A stretch of DNA of 64,000 nucleotides from Siniperca chuatsi (lineage: Eukaryota; Chordata; Actinopteri; Centrarchiformes; Sinipercidae), in NCBI RefSeq assembly GCF_020085105.1, contig NC_058047.1, positions 18,946,501 through 19,010,500 on the forward strand, given 5' to 3'. A program made the position numbers and the translations under genes. Shown in pieces: positions 48,489 through 59,900 of this stretch; the first letter of the stretch is position 1; the number at the start of each line of letters is the position of its first letter. The notes under the pieces were generated by a model. That model searched no databases. It was not told the origin of the DNA and saw nothing but the letters and a program-made list of their open reading frames with translations.

Positions 48489-51400
48489 CTACTCTAAGCG
48501 TGAGGTTGCGCAGACTTCATATTCATGCGGTGCCAGAGTGACGCCAAAGCGGGGTTTCAGCACAGGCTCCACACCCGGAGGCATGGAGAAGGTGAAGCGC
48601 TGCATGAAGGAGGTAAAGAGGAGGAAGAGCTCCATCCTGGCCAGGTTCTCCCCGAGACACACCCGCTTACCTAGAGCAAAATCACACAACAACAATTCAT
48701 CAGACAAATGTCAGTACATAAATGAAATAATTGTGACAGGAAAACCACCTGAAACAAACTTTATTCGACACACATTGGAAGTAGAACCATTTGAAACTTT
48801 GTGCTAAATTTAGGTCTAGACAAAAGATCAGATCATTAGTCAGACATTTTCATTGTTAGGCTCAAACGTAATGATGAACACTTCCCACTCCTGATCTTTT
48901 TAACTCCTCCCTCCTGGTATACAGTGGAAATACTTTATGTGAATTAAAGATTACCATCTCTGCAAAGCAAGAACAAAACTCACCGGCGTGGCCTGAACAT
49001 GTCAGGAGCCTAAGAAATGCTGAATGTGTTAATACTTCCAGTCAATTATTACTGGGATGGCAGTGCAGTGATCAGTGACTGGTACTCATAACAAGAAGGA
49101 CGTAGTTATGATCCTTGGCATCTGTCTTGTCTGTGTTTTCTTCTTGATCATCCTCTGGACCAATCTGCAATCATTATGTAAGGACCACTGTAGGGTCCCA
49201 GTATATATTGAGACAGGCTCCAGGCTCCTGTAAAAACAGGTAAAGACACTGATAGAACAGGTGATAGTGTTGCTCCTCACCAGCAGAGAAAGGAATGAAA
49301 GCAGCTCGCTTCACAAATTGGCCCTCCTCGTTTAGAAAGTGTCCTGGGTTGAAGGTGAAGGGTGTCTCCCACTCATTCTTATCAAACAGCACCGAGGTCA
49401 AATTGGGAATTACAATAACTCCCTGGTGATTGGAATCATAATGACAATTCATAAAAACGCAATATTATTGTATGTGACATAAAAAGTACATACGAGAATT
49501 TACCTTTGGGACTGTGTAGCCTCCCAGCTGGACGTCCCTGTTGGTAACATGAGGCAGGCTGAGAGGAACTATGTTTCCCATCCTCTGGACCTCGTGGATG
49601 ACAGCGTCAGTGTAGGGCAGGTTTGCACGATCTTCCATGGACGGCTGTCTGGACTGTCCAATCACTCTGTCTATCTCAGCCTGGACTTTTTCTGTACAAC
49701 AGAAGGGGAACAGGCAGAAGTTGAAACAGTATTTCATCAACAGGCCACAACAGAACATCTTAAACACTCGTGGAGAGATGAAGCACAATAGATAGATTCT
49801 TGTTCCTGTTTGAGTTTGTCATAAATGTGAAGGACACTGGTGACTGCACAATCTTTGTCACCTTGGAGTAAAAGTAGTTACATCGATGGGTGAGAACTGG
49901 AAACACTGGTGTTGATTTTTACACGTACAGAATTACAACCAATACATTTGTTTTGGTGTCACCATTTTGCACATTACTGAGTAAGAACAAAGAGCTTGGT
50001 CTGCCTGGCATGGTCAGTGCTCTTACCCTGGATCTCAAGGTACTTTGCCATGTAGAGGAAAGCCCAGCGCAGGGTGGTGGATGTGGTCTCAGAGCCAGCC
50101 ACAAACAGATCCAAGACACACATAACCAGGTTTTCTTCATCAAACGTATTGTAAGCCTGCCCCTTACTCTGAGAATATATACAAATGCATGTGTTAAAAC
50201 ATGCTGCAAAATAATTCAGAACAACTGCATGTCAGCGCTATTACAGCCATGGTCATAATCTTTTCTGATGGTAACTTTGAATTCAAGTTTCATCAAAAAC
50301 TAAAACACTTTTAATCTGTGTTGGACCTTGTACCTTAAAAAAAGTTTAAAAGGCTTTGCTTTGTTACATTAAAAGGGCTGCATGCTGTTGGAGATAAGGC
50401 CTTAAAAGATAGCGTTGTAAGGCAGAGGCCATGGCAAGAGTGCACATCTGGTCTTTGCACTTTTCATCACATACCAGCTAGGAGTGGTGCCACAATGAAA
50501 CATCATATCAGTACAACACATTAACTTTTAATAGGTCTGCTGTAGGTGCATAACAAGCACTTATGATGTTCACAGGAACAGAACACTGAGCATCTTCATG
50601 AACCACACAGTGTAAGCAATACAAAGCTACAGCTAGCGCCAGTCACCATCTGAATCTCATTCAGGTAGCAGTCGATGTAGTCTCTTAGGTCTGAGGGGTC
50701 CCAGTGCTGTTTGTGCTCCTTCAGCTCTCCTCTTATGAAGTCCTTTGTATTGTTCCAGATGTGCTGGACTGTCTGATGTGGCCCTGGCAAACGTCTCATC
50801 AGCAGAGGGAATGAGTTGTAAAGCTGCAGAGTAGAGCAGATTGGAACAATAACATATTGATAAGGCGTTTCAGCTAAGTATTTTCTACTTATATCAAATA
50901 TTGAAATCCCAATTACAAATTGGCTCTCGTGCATCTTATACATTTTCCATCTTGAGCTGTGTGTGTACTAAATATTACATATCTGTGGCCAGCTAGAGCC
51001 ACTCGCATGAATGACAAACTGTTTCGCAATGAGGAATGTATTGCACAACAATGGTACACAGCATTAAGATTTCATCAATAGCTTTAAAATGCCATACCTG
51101 TGCCCAAATGGAGGCTTCAATCTGGAGAGTTTTGTCAAACCACTTCATCAGTTTTATGAACTTCTCATCACCGTACTCGAAGCGATGACCAAAAACCAGG
51201 GAGGAGATGATGTTGGAGACAGCCTTGTTGACGATGAGGTGTGGATTGAACGGCTTACCTCCACAGTTAAAAAGAAAATTTGATGTAAATTGTGTATTTG
51301 TGATTGTGTAGCATTCTAAATTTGTGCATTCACTATTTACCTTTATAGCTATTGACGTCTTTTGCACAATGTGAAAATTCATCAAAGATGAGAGGTTCAA

Positions 51401-52712
51401 GTGACTTCTTGCCAAATCCAAAATATCTGAGGGTTGAAAGTGCAAAATGCCTCTGCTGCTTCCATGTGTTACCACTACTGAAAATTACACCTGATGGGAA
51501 ACACATCAAAAGTAGATAAAAATGGAATACATAGTAATCAGGAAAATGAAGGAATATTCTTTTACACGTTAAATATTAACAGTCCAACTTTTTTTGGTTT
51601 AATTTAGCTATCTATACAATTTTTATCTACTCAAGAGAAGAGAACAGTGCTGTTATTGTAGTATGAATGGTCAAAATATTTGGGAGACGGTTTTTATGTT
51701 TGTAACTGCAAGAGTTTGCAAGTTTGTAAGAATTCTGCTATATAAAAAATATATTTATTATTATGTGTGAAGTACACCAACAGGAAAGCTAATAAAACTT
51801 CTTAATTTCTCTAATTCATTTGATAACAATGAAACAGGAGGAGATGTAGATCAAAGGAAGCTGACAAGAAGGATCATGAAGCTTTGACAAAATTGAGATG
51901 TAGATTGTGCAAATGGGGTAGGCTACAACTCAGCAACTCATCTTTTTTTGTTAATTCGGTCTGTATAGCTAATAGCTAATACTTCATTAATAAGTTTTGT
52001 TCTCCATTTAAAACAATGGCGGAAAAAATGTGATGAACTTACAATATGACATAGTCAATGTATCTTGTACCTTAAAAATACAAGATGCTCATGAAAAGGG
52101 TAAAACGTAACCTTTGAACTTATTCAAAAGAATTAAGAAGTATCACAGAAGTCACAATAGCAGTGAGTTGAGACTACACAGGTTTTGCATCTGTGTGTGT
52201 GCGTTACGTCCTCTCACCTAGTCCATGGGTTATGTCCTGTTGCAGAGGGAGGTCTGGGCGGTCCACCAGGCTGTCTCCCTGATTTACCAGAGCTTCTTTC
52301 AGAACCTGGAATCCGTTTAACACCACCATCCACGTCTGGCCCATTCGCAGGCTGTACACATCTCCATATTTCCCTGCTAACTGTGAGTGGATATGAGAGA
52401 AGAGGAAGCGCATGATGCTTCATATATCAGATAACAGAAAGATGACTCCTATCTGTTGACCTGTTGAAGTTTTAATGGTACATTTTTGACGTCTGTTGAT
52501 CTACGTACCTGTGTCAGACTCTCATGGGCCCTGTTGTGGTCCACAGTGAATATGTTGCCCACAGTAGGAAATTCCCAGGGTCCTGGAGGGTAGCTGGCCG
52601 GCCGACGGTTCTTAATATAATCTGCAATGAGGATGAAAACTGCTGTGAAGAGCAGCAGACTTTTGACATCCCGGATAACGTAGGATCCCATTACAGAAAA
52701 GATTGAATCCAT
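48489..52712 (-). pseudogene. Cytochrome P450 family 2, copy B, with exon-3 frameshift
   Basis: Nine exons on the minus strand: 52712-52509, 52380-52218, 51491-51341, 51258-51098, 50823-50647, 50168-50027, 49691-49504, 49422-49281, 48670-48489. The exon plan equals copy A. Motifs: membrane anchor, [36 protein letters not shown] and [15 protein letters not shown]. Every exon has the expected length except exon 3, which is 151 instead of 150 nt. One extra base near 51476-51491 puts TAG in frame when spliced at the homologous acceptor, and reading the downstream frame upward meets TAA. Intron 3 also ends in GAG, a poor acceptor. With the extra base ignored it would be 502 aa. It could be a recent pseudogene, a sequencing or assembly error, or a gene rescued by alternative splicing. 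The rest is well conserved, so decay, if real, is young. Confidence 0.75.
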
Positions 52713-53344
52713 TCTACAAACAAGGGCTCCAGCCTGTCTAATTCACGCCTATGTTTTCCTTACTTCTCCTGTGAGACAAAAGGTTGGTGTTGTGTTGCCA
52801 GGAGCCAATAATATCAGGGAGAAGCTTGATGTTATCGACTCTTGGCAACACAGCCAGGCCTACTGGTTGTACTGGACTCTGACCTCTTTATACATGGAAA
52901 ATCGGATGCCCAGCGCTGTTAATCAGTGACCCTAAAACATACTGATTTAGCAGTAGAGAATATAATTTGTTGCATGTAGTGTAATCTTATCAGATATGAG
53001 ACAAATAGACAGCCAAATTCAAATGACCTCATATCAAAACTTAATTTTCATTGTGTTCTTATTTTTCCCACATCCCAAACAACTAGCTAAGGTATACCTA
53101 TTGCCTGGACATGTTATTCCTCACAGTCTGTCATGAGAATGAGACAGTGATTTCTGCTTAGCAAAAGAATCTAATCATGTCTTTGCCAATATCTTCTTAA
53201 TTCATAGAAATGGCATGTTGGACTTTTTAGCTGATTTAAATTACACTTCTGTCGTATATGATCATAGAAAGACATGTTTTAGCAGCCTCCAAGATCCTCA
53301 GACATCTCTGTCTGTGTCTTTTTGAATTCATCATAACTTGTATT

Positions 53345-54290
53345 TTAAAGCTCTGCCACACTCAAGATAAGCATTTCTTGTCTCTTTCTCCAAGTTGCAC
53401 TTCTTCTCTTACACCCATATGCAATTGTTAAACTCCAAAACCCTGGCCATGAATATACTGCTATGGCAGCCTCCACTCTTCTGGGGAGGCTGTCTACAAG
53501 ATTTTGGAACCTAGCTGCAGGGATTTTCTCCAGTGTATCCACAAGATCATTAGTGAGGTCAGGCACTGATGTTGGGCAATAAGGCCTGGCTCACAGTCTG
53601 CGTTCCAGTTCTTCCAAAAGGTGTTTGGTAGGGGTAAGATCAGGGCTCTGTGCAGGCCATTCAAGTTCTTTCACACCAGACTGGGGAAAAAACATTTTAT
53701 TATCCACGTCATTGTCATGTTTAAACAGGAAAGCACATCCCCCAAACTGCTGCTACAAAGCTGGAGGCAAATATAATTGTATGCTTTTTAACTCAGGCTT
53801 CTCTGTGCTGGACCATCGGCTGTCCTGGGACATCTCTCTCTCCTCTCTGTTGGACCCTCTCTCCAGATGTTTTGGATCTGGATCTTCGTCCTCCACGAGA
53901 TTCAGCCTCTCTTCTTGTCTTTCTCTCTCTCTGTGTGTCTGTTACTTTCTCCTACCTGTGTGAATCTATTGCATGTCTGTCCGTCCTGGGAGAAGGATCC
54001 CTCCTCTGCTGCTCTTTGTGAGGCTTCTTCCATTTTTTCCCTGTTAAAAGCTTTTTTTTGGGGAGTTTTTCCTCATCCGAATTGAGGGCCTAAAGACAAA
54101 GGGTGTCATATGCTGTACAGATTGTAAAGCCCCTTGAGGCAAATTTGTGATTTGTGATATTGGGCTATATAAATAAAACTGACTACCTGTAGCATTAATA
54201 TTTCCCTTAATTCTAACTAAGGGGACTAGTCCAAATCATGAAAACAGTCCCAGACCAAAAGCACACATACTTTTGGCCATATACTCAATT
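53345..54290 (-). mobile_element. Degenerate Tc1/mariner-like element, split by an insertion
   Basis: On the minus strand 53345-53566 reads EKIPAARFQNLVDSLPRRVE, the typical C-terminal end of a Tc1 transposase. Beyond it, 53581-53796 and 54184-54290 match, in diverged form, non-coding-strand text of fish Tc1-like elements, ending in ACATACTTTTGGCCATAT close to the terminal repeat. The catalytic region is missing and no functional transposase remains. About 390 foreign bases interrupt it. Confidence 0.6.
53797..54183 (+). mobile_element. Fish SINE/LINE-tail-like repeat nested in the Tc1-like element
   Basis: The segment carries TCCGTCCTGGGAGAAGGATC, a T-run with GGAGTTTTTCCTCATCCG, and ends TGATATTGGGCTATATAAAT followed by AAAACTGACT. 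This is a tail I recognise from a very common percomorph interspersed repeat. The Tc1-like sequence resumes immediately after it. Boundaries are approximate and no clean target-site duplication could be read. Confidence 0.55.
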
Positions 54291-54771
54291 ATAATTTAGT
54301 GAGTAATTCCAGCTGGTGTAGTACTACTTTTCAACACATTCACTTTATTTTATTTATTTATATAGCACAGACGCAAAACAGAAGTTATTTCTGGGCACTT
54401 TTCACATGATGGCAGTAGAGTTTCATGATTTTGGCCGAGTGGAAGTACACGATTTTAGTCTACCAGACGATTCTGACTTCAAAATAAAACAGTTGTCGAG
54501 TGTATGGAAAAGCCATGCTAAAAGCTATTTGATAAATGTGTATTCTCATTGACGTTTTCAATCATGATGTATTTCACAGTTGACCCAACAATATAACGGA
54601 AACAACGGAAAGTTGGTGAACGGGAGGTTTGTTATGAAAGTCTGATGACCGGAAACTGTGTGATGTGTTTTCGCTAACTTGTCAGCTATCCGCTGTGCGC
54701 GTGTGACCTGCTGTGTCCTCCAACACTTGAGCTCTGACAGCCAGTCATCTAAGGGCAAGAGCATCAAAATC

Positions 54772-56206
54772 ATGGTTTTCGAGGAGAAGATGATCATGAA
54801 CGGAGAGCCCGAGGATGTTAGTGGCTTTTACAGATTTAAGACAACTCTGCTATGCCTGTAACGTTTGGTTATTTTAGCCAGCAAGCTAACACAACAGGGC
54901 TAACTAAGCTACATCATCACCTACGTTAGCTTACGTTAGCATTAGCCAACTTTAACATTCCCATGTTGAAGCTAATTCATGCAGCAGAATCAAAATTACA
55001 TACTAGTTCGTCGTTGGTAAAGCTGGCTTCCTACTTGTTGAATGTGTCATTTATACAAAAACGATAGCTAACACCTGTCATGATGCCTGGAAGTGAATGA
55101 TGTAATTGATTTGGTCCTGTATGTCTTTCAGGAGGAGGAAGAGGAGGAAGAAGAGGAAGAAATGGTGGTATGTTCATTGGAGGCCCACATCAGAATCAAA
55201 ACATGTTAACTCTGTATTATTGTTGCATTACACAGGGAAGGGGAGTTTACCCCCGAATCCCCGCATTTATCAGGTACAACTTTATGGTCATTTTGGAGGC
55301 TGGAGTTTGTGGTTGTGGTGTTTAGATTTTCCCACTATTTAGTTTATCCTGGTTGACACCGATGGGGCAACTGAGTGTGTTACTGATCCTAGTGTGTTTC
55401 TCTTGTTGAAGGACACTCATCAAAGTACATATTCTGTTTCAGGATCCGCTTGACACGATGCGACAGAAGTGTGAAGAGGCGGAGCACTGCGTTCACACTC
55501 GGGAGCGTCTGGAGCAGTGTGAGGCCAGAGTTGGCTCTCGGTCTTCGACGGAGGAGGATTGTACTGAGGAGCTGTTTGACTTCCTGCATGCTCGGGACCA
55601 CTGTGTGAGTGGGACATTTGCCAGTTGCACCAAGCAGAAAGATTAAAAATAGTGTTATTTTAAGGATGGATCTTCACAGATTTCACGATACATTGTTTTC
55701 TTGTATCAATGAAATAATAAGTGGTCTTCACATAAGAATTTTGCCCAAGCATTTGCAAGTAAGGCTTCGGAGCTCACAGCTGGCCTTACATGCAAGACGT
55801 TTATTGGCAGCCATGTGCAGCAGCAGCAGCACCTCTCCCTTTAATCAACAAAAGGTTTTATTGATATACAAGCAACTTCATCCATTTCCACTGTCACTTT
55901 TATTTGACAGTATATCCTCACAGTACAAAAAATGTCTGTACTGTCAAAAGTGCCAAAAATGCAACCATTCACACATGAACAATACAACAGTTCAGTAACA
56001 TTAGCAGGGGCACATTAGTTTGAAATGAACAAAAATGTAGGATGGAATTGTTTATGACCTGCTTGTTACAAGCAATTAAAACTTCTTTGCAAAACGATTT
56101 AAGGCTCTTTGGTTTACCTTGCACTGTATGTAGTATGTGTACATTAATGGATTTCCTCTTATGTCCTCTCTAGGTGTCACACAAACTGTTCCATTCGGTC
56201 AAATGA
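54772..56206 (+). CDS. uqcrh: Cytochrome b-c1 complex subunit 6 (hinge protein), mitochondrial
   Basis: Complete: exons 54772-54816, 55132-55167, 55443-55604, 56174-56206. Total 276 nt, 91 aa plus TGA, the same length as the mammalian protein. The start [15 protein letters not shown] leads into an acidic run of Glu residues that makes up almost all of exon 2, then [48 protein letters not shown] and HKLFHSVK. The spaced cysteines form the two disulfides of the helical hairpin. Known role: the acidic hinge subunit of respiratory complex III in the intermembrane space, aiding cytochrome c1-cytochrome c contact. It lies directly upstream of faah on the same strand, as UQCRH and FAAH neighbour each other in mammals. 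Confidence 0.97.
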
Positions 56207-56998
56207 AGTCCTCCCTGATTGTTGCACCACGGGCTGATGCCATTCTTCAGATATTGTTTTAAGAGGAGAACATGCTTTTAAATACATCCATATGTGGATC
56301 TGCTGTATGTTGTAACTTTAAATGTATACTATACTGTATCTGCTAATGTGAAGAAACTTAAGTATTTAACAAGGTAGTCTGAGTCAGCATTTCATTAAAG
56401 TGGAAGGGTTGAAAACCTTACCTTGTCTCACAAGTTTATTTTATGACTTTATATACAATAAAAGTGTGTAAGTGATTCTTATAACGCTAAACCTCTGTAA
56501 ACTGATTCACGTAGAGATCGAGTTAATAATAAATTGTAACTACATGTTGCTATGAAGGCTTCACCATGATTTATCGCCTGTACAAAAAGAAACCCCAGTT
56601 GCTCTGTAGATTGCATGCAGGTGATTACTACACATGGAAAACAAGACGGGAAGATGTTTAAGGTACAAAAAAGGGATTTATGAAAATGAGAGACATCCTG
56701 CATAGACGGGTAGAATATTTGTCAGAAGTGTTTATGTTGAACTAATTGAACATTCAGATAAAATGATCACTGGCGCCCTCTACCTTGCAAATGTTAGTGC
56801 TCTCCAAAAACCTGCCCCCGGGATCGTGTTTGCGCAGTGGCTGATAGTAAAGGAGCTCCACCTTGAACATAGAGCCAACCGCGTTTAACCCGCCCACTTG
56901 TTGACGTTAAAGCTCTGACAAGTCCAACAACAGTCTTGTTTGTGTTAGCCTGAGTTAGCCGAGGTTTTGCTTGGAGCAAGAGGACAAACGAGGGAACA
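56207..56998 (+). other. uqcrh 3' UTR and faah promoter region
   Basis: After the poly(A) signal at 56457 about 540 bases remain before the faah ATG. The last 200 bases are richer in G+C, with CGCCCTC, GGGATCGTG and CCCGCCCAC words, and lack a TATA box, consistent with a housekeeping-type promoter. That role is inferred. Confidence 0.45.
56457..56462 (+). other. Poly(A) signal for uqcrh
   Basis: AATAAA lies 251 bases after the uqcrh stop codon, in an AT-rich 3' UTR. No competing hexamer was noticed nearer the stop. Confidence 0.65.
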
Positions 56999-59900
56999 AT
57001 GCAAAGTGTTCAACAGTTTCTTCAGGGAGTGGAGCTTGACACGCGGACAGCTGGACTACTGACGGGCGCTGCTTGCGGCGCGGGAGCTCTGGTGGTGCTG
57101 GTGCGGAGGTTCAGGAGCCACCAAGAGACGAAGGAAAAGATCCAGAGAGCCAGAAACCGGAGGGATGAGAGCCTGCAGCGGGCGGAGCAGGCTGTGGTCC
57201 AGTACAAGGAGTCGGTGAGAGCTGAGACCCGAGGCTAGAGCTCGTCTGTTCGGAGGGAAAGTTAAAACTTGGCCTACCTGCGTTTAATTCAGTCTTTAAT
57301 TAAGTTTTTGATTTGTTGTCCACACGCGTATCTGAGCTTTGGGAAAAAGTTAACATCTGCGACAACTCTGCTCTTGTTATTTTCTGTTCTCTCATCGCAG
57401 ACATGTTGACCTGTCATAGCACGAAGGGCTCACCAATAACATGCTGCCTTTTATAGATGATGCCTCCGTTTCAGGGTCCTGGTGTTGTGCATGTTGGCTC
57501 ACTGTCATGCCTTACTGGGACACTTGAATAGAACAGAGCCACCAAGTCTAAATGTCTGCTGTGAAAAAGGCCTATCGATTAGTCGATCGACATAAAAATT
57601 AATTACCATTTTGATCATCAAATAGTTCATTTTTCAAACAAAAACGCCCCAAATTGACTGGTTCCATCTGCACATTTTCTTCTTTGTTTTTGTTTTTTTT
57701 GTTTGTTGATATTTTCTTTTTGAGTATGAAGTCAACAGGTGCAAAGCATCTTACATTACACACTGTTGTCTTTGAAACCAAAAAAGTCTGTGTGTAGCAG
57801 AGAACCAGTGGGGTTATAATACAACTGATGCTCTTTTACCTTAAATCTGTTCTGTATGGGTTGATAAACTCAATCCATCCTTTCCAACATTTATCAAAAA
57901 TGTCTGTCTTGAGTCTCAAAGCAAATGTTAATTTTTCCATTAGATGTCATGCATCACATTAAACTGGTCTGCTAATGTGGGTGGTCCTTGACATAATCAT
58001 TTTTTCATAATGGCTATTTTACTGGCGACCAGCATTATTCTAAACATGGATGCTGTAGAAAAGCCAAGAAGCTGTGGTGGCATCTTACCCAAGGACAAGA
58101 CCTGAAAACAAAAGTGAATCTTAATTTTTAAAACTTTTTCCATGCTGTCTCTGATTGTCTTCCAGTAGCTGTACATCCCAGAGCATTCCCAGAACACATG
58201 GTAATGATTTGCTCTCATAGTCCCACAGCCTCTCCAGTGCTGGTGTTTATAAAGTATCTGACCATATTTTCCCAATTAAACTCTCTCCAAGACTGTGAGT
58301 TGATTGATTTCTATTGCTTTTTATTTAAGTTTTCCCACCCCTCCATTGATATTACAAAGTTGTCCTCGCCTTCCCACTTTTCTTCTATGTAGAATGTCTT
58401 CACCCTCACCAGCTCAGTATGCTGAAATAAAAACTTTTAATATACCAGATCTGGATCTTGATTTTTCCAGATCTTCTTTTTAAAATATTTTATGATGTGA
58501 TGTCTCAGCTGTAAAAATCTAAAGAAATCCTGGCTGGCCGAGCCATATTGTTCCCTCAAATCTTGGAAGCTTTTAAGTGAGGTTCCCAAAGAAATCCGAG
58601 TAAATATTCAGACCTCGCTCCTGCCACGTTTTGAACATTTCATCCAGCCTTTTTGGAATAAAACCTGGATTGTAGGCCACCCAGCGGATCAGTGAATTGG
58701 GCTCCTTGGACCCAAAGGACTTGGCCACTTTAAACCAGGTTTTAAGTTTCTTCTGCTTTTTGTCATATAAGACAGTTAACTCAATATATTTGGGTTTTGA
58801 ACTGTTGATCAGACAAAACAAACAATTTGAAGATGTCAGCTTGGGCTCAAGCAATTTATTGTGGATTTTTACACTATTTTCTTACATTTTATAGACAAAA
58901 TGATTATTTGATCAATGTAGATAATAATCAGCAGATCAGTTAATAATCAAAATAATAGTTTGCTACAGCCCTATATTTGTCATCTGTGAAGAACTTTTAG
59001 CTAATTTTGAAAAGAGATGATTATTGCATAGTGTATGAACAAATTTTCAAATGCGTTGGTGTGTGTGTGTGTGTGTCTTGTAGCATCCAATGACCGACTC
59101 TGCTCTCATCTTGAATCTGTCCCTGTCTGAGGTGACAAAGCAACTGCAGGAAGGCTCGCTGAGCCCTGAGGACGTGTTTTACTCTTACATGGAAAAGGTT
59201 AAAAACCCAGCATAACACAGCTCATTTCTTACGTACCAACACATAAAACCTGGAAATAGATGATCAAATTATCCATTTGAACCTTCACTGATTTATCTCT
59301 CTTTGACTTCTATATCCCATGTATTGCTCAACACCCTGTTGCTTCAAATGGTCAAAATGTGTTATTTATTTGTTAAAGATACTTTGCTGCTAGAGATCTC
59401 AGTGTTCCAATTTGAATTTATCACAAAATCCTAAATTAATCATTATCTCTACAGGGATCTAAAGTAAAGTCAGCACATGCAAATATACTGAATTCTTGTT
59501 AGATGTAACATATCCTTAGTCTTCGGACGGAAACCTTTGCTGCTTTTTAAATCGGGTTTATGTACCAGCACAAGTAATCAAGTTAGTATTAGTACCATTT
59601 CAATGTGTCTTGCAATGCAAGACAAACAAAAACAATGCAAGTGTTAATCAATTGATAATAAAATAAAGAGATATTAGTGGTACAAGAAAATGTTTGCATG
59701 TACCCTAGTACAATACTGTACACAATCATTCATTCAAGGCTTTTGGCGCAAAGTAGATTTCATCCACCGTTACCAAGTTATTTATTGACTTGCTAGTACA
59801 TGTCTACTAGACTTGTTTCACAAAACTAGTCTTGCAAAGGCATAAAGATGAACCTGTTTGTGCTGTTTTTTTCTTGCCCCACAGGCTCTGGATGTAAACA

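Larger units (their letters stand above)
52713..54771. other. Spacer between P450 copy B and uqcrh (divergent)
   Basis: The start sites of copy B (-) and uqcrh (+) face away from each other across 2.06 kb. The middle is occupied by a broken Tc1-like element with a nested insertion (53345-54290). The 200 bases before 54772 would be the uqcrh promoter and 5' UTR, with no TATA box evident. Confidence 0.6.
57215..59083 (+). other. faah intron 1
   Basis: This 1.87-kb intron is mostly transposon-derived: a dispersed ATTA-type repeat at about 57572-57700 and 58905-58975, separated by a minus-strand LINE fragment. It ends in (GT)n, CTTGTAG and exon 2. Confidence 0.7.

Noticed and set aside
50993-51475. 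160-residue minus-strand open frame
   Set aside because: It runs through P450 copy B exon 3 in the wrong frame, reads through intron 3 and only then enters exon 4 in the right frame. It is a by-product of the one-base shift, not a gene.
53345-53566. Possible host gene exon on the minus strand
   Set aside because: The motif is the end of a Tc1-type transposase and the surrounding DNA matches transposon text, so it is called as a mobile element.
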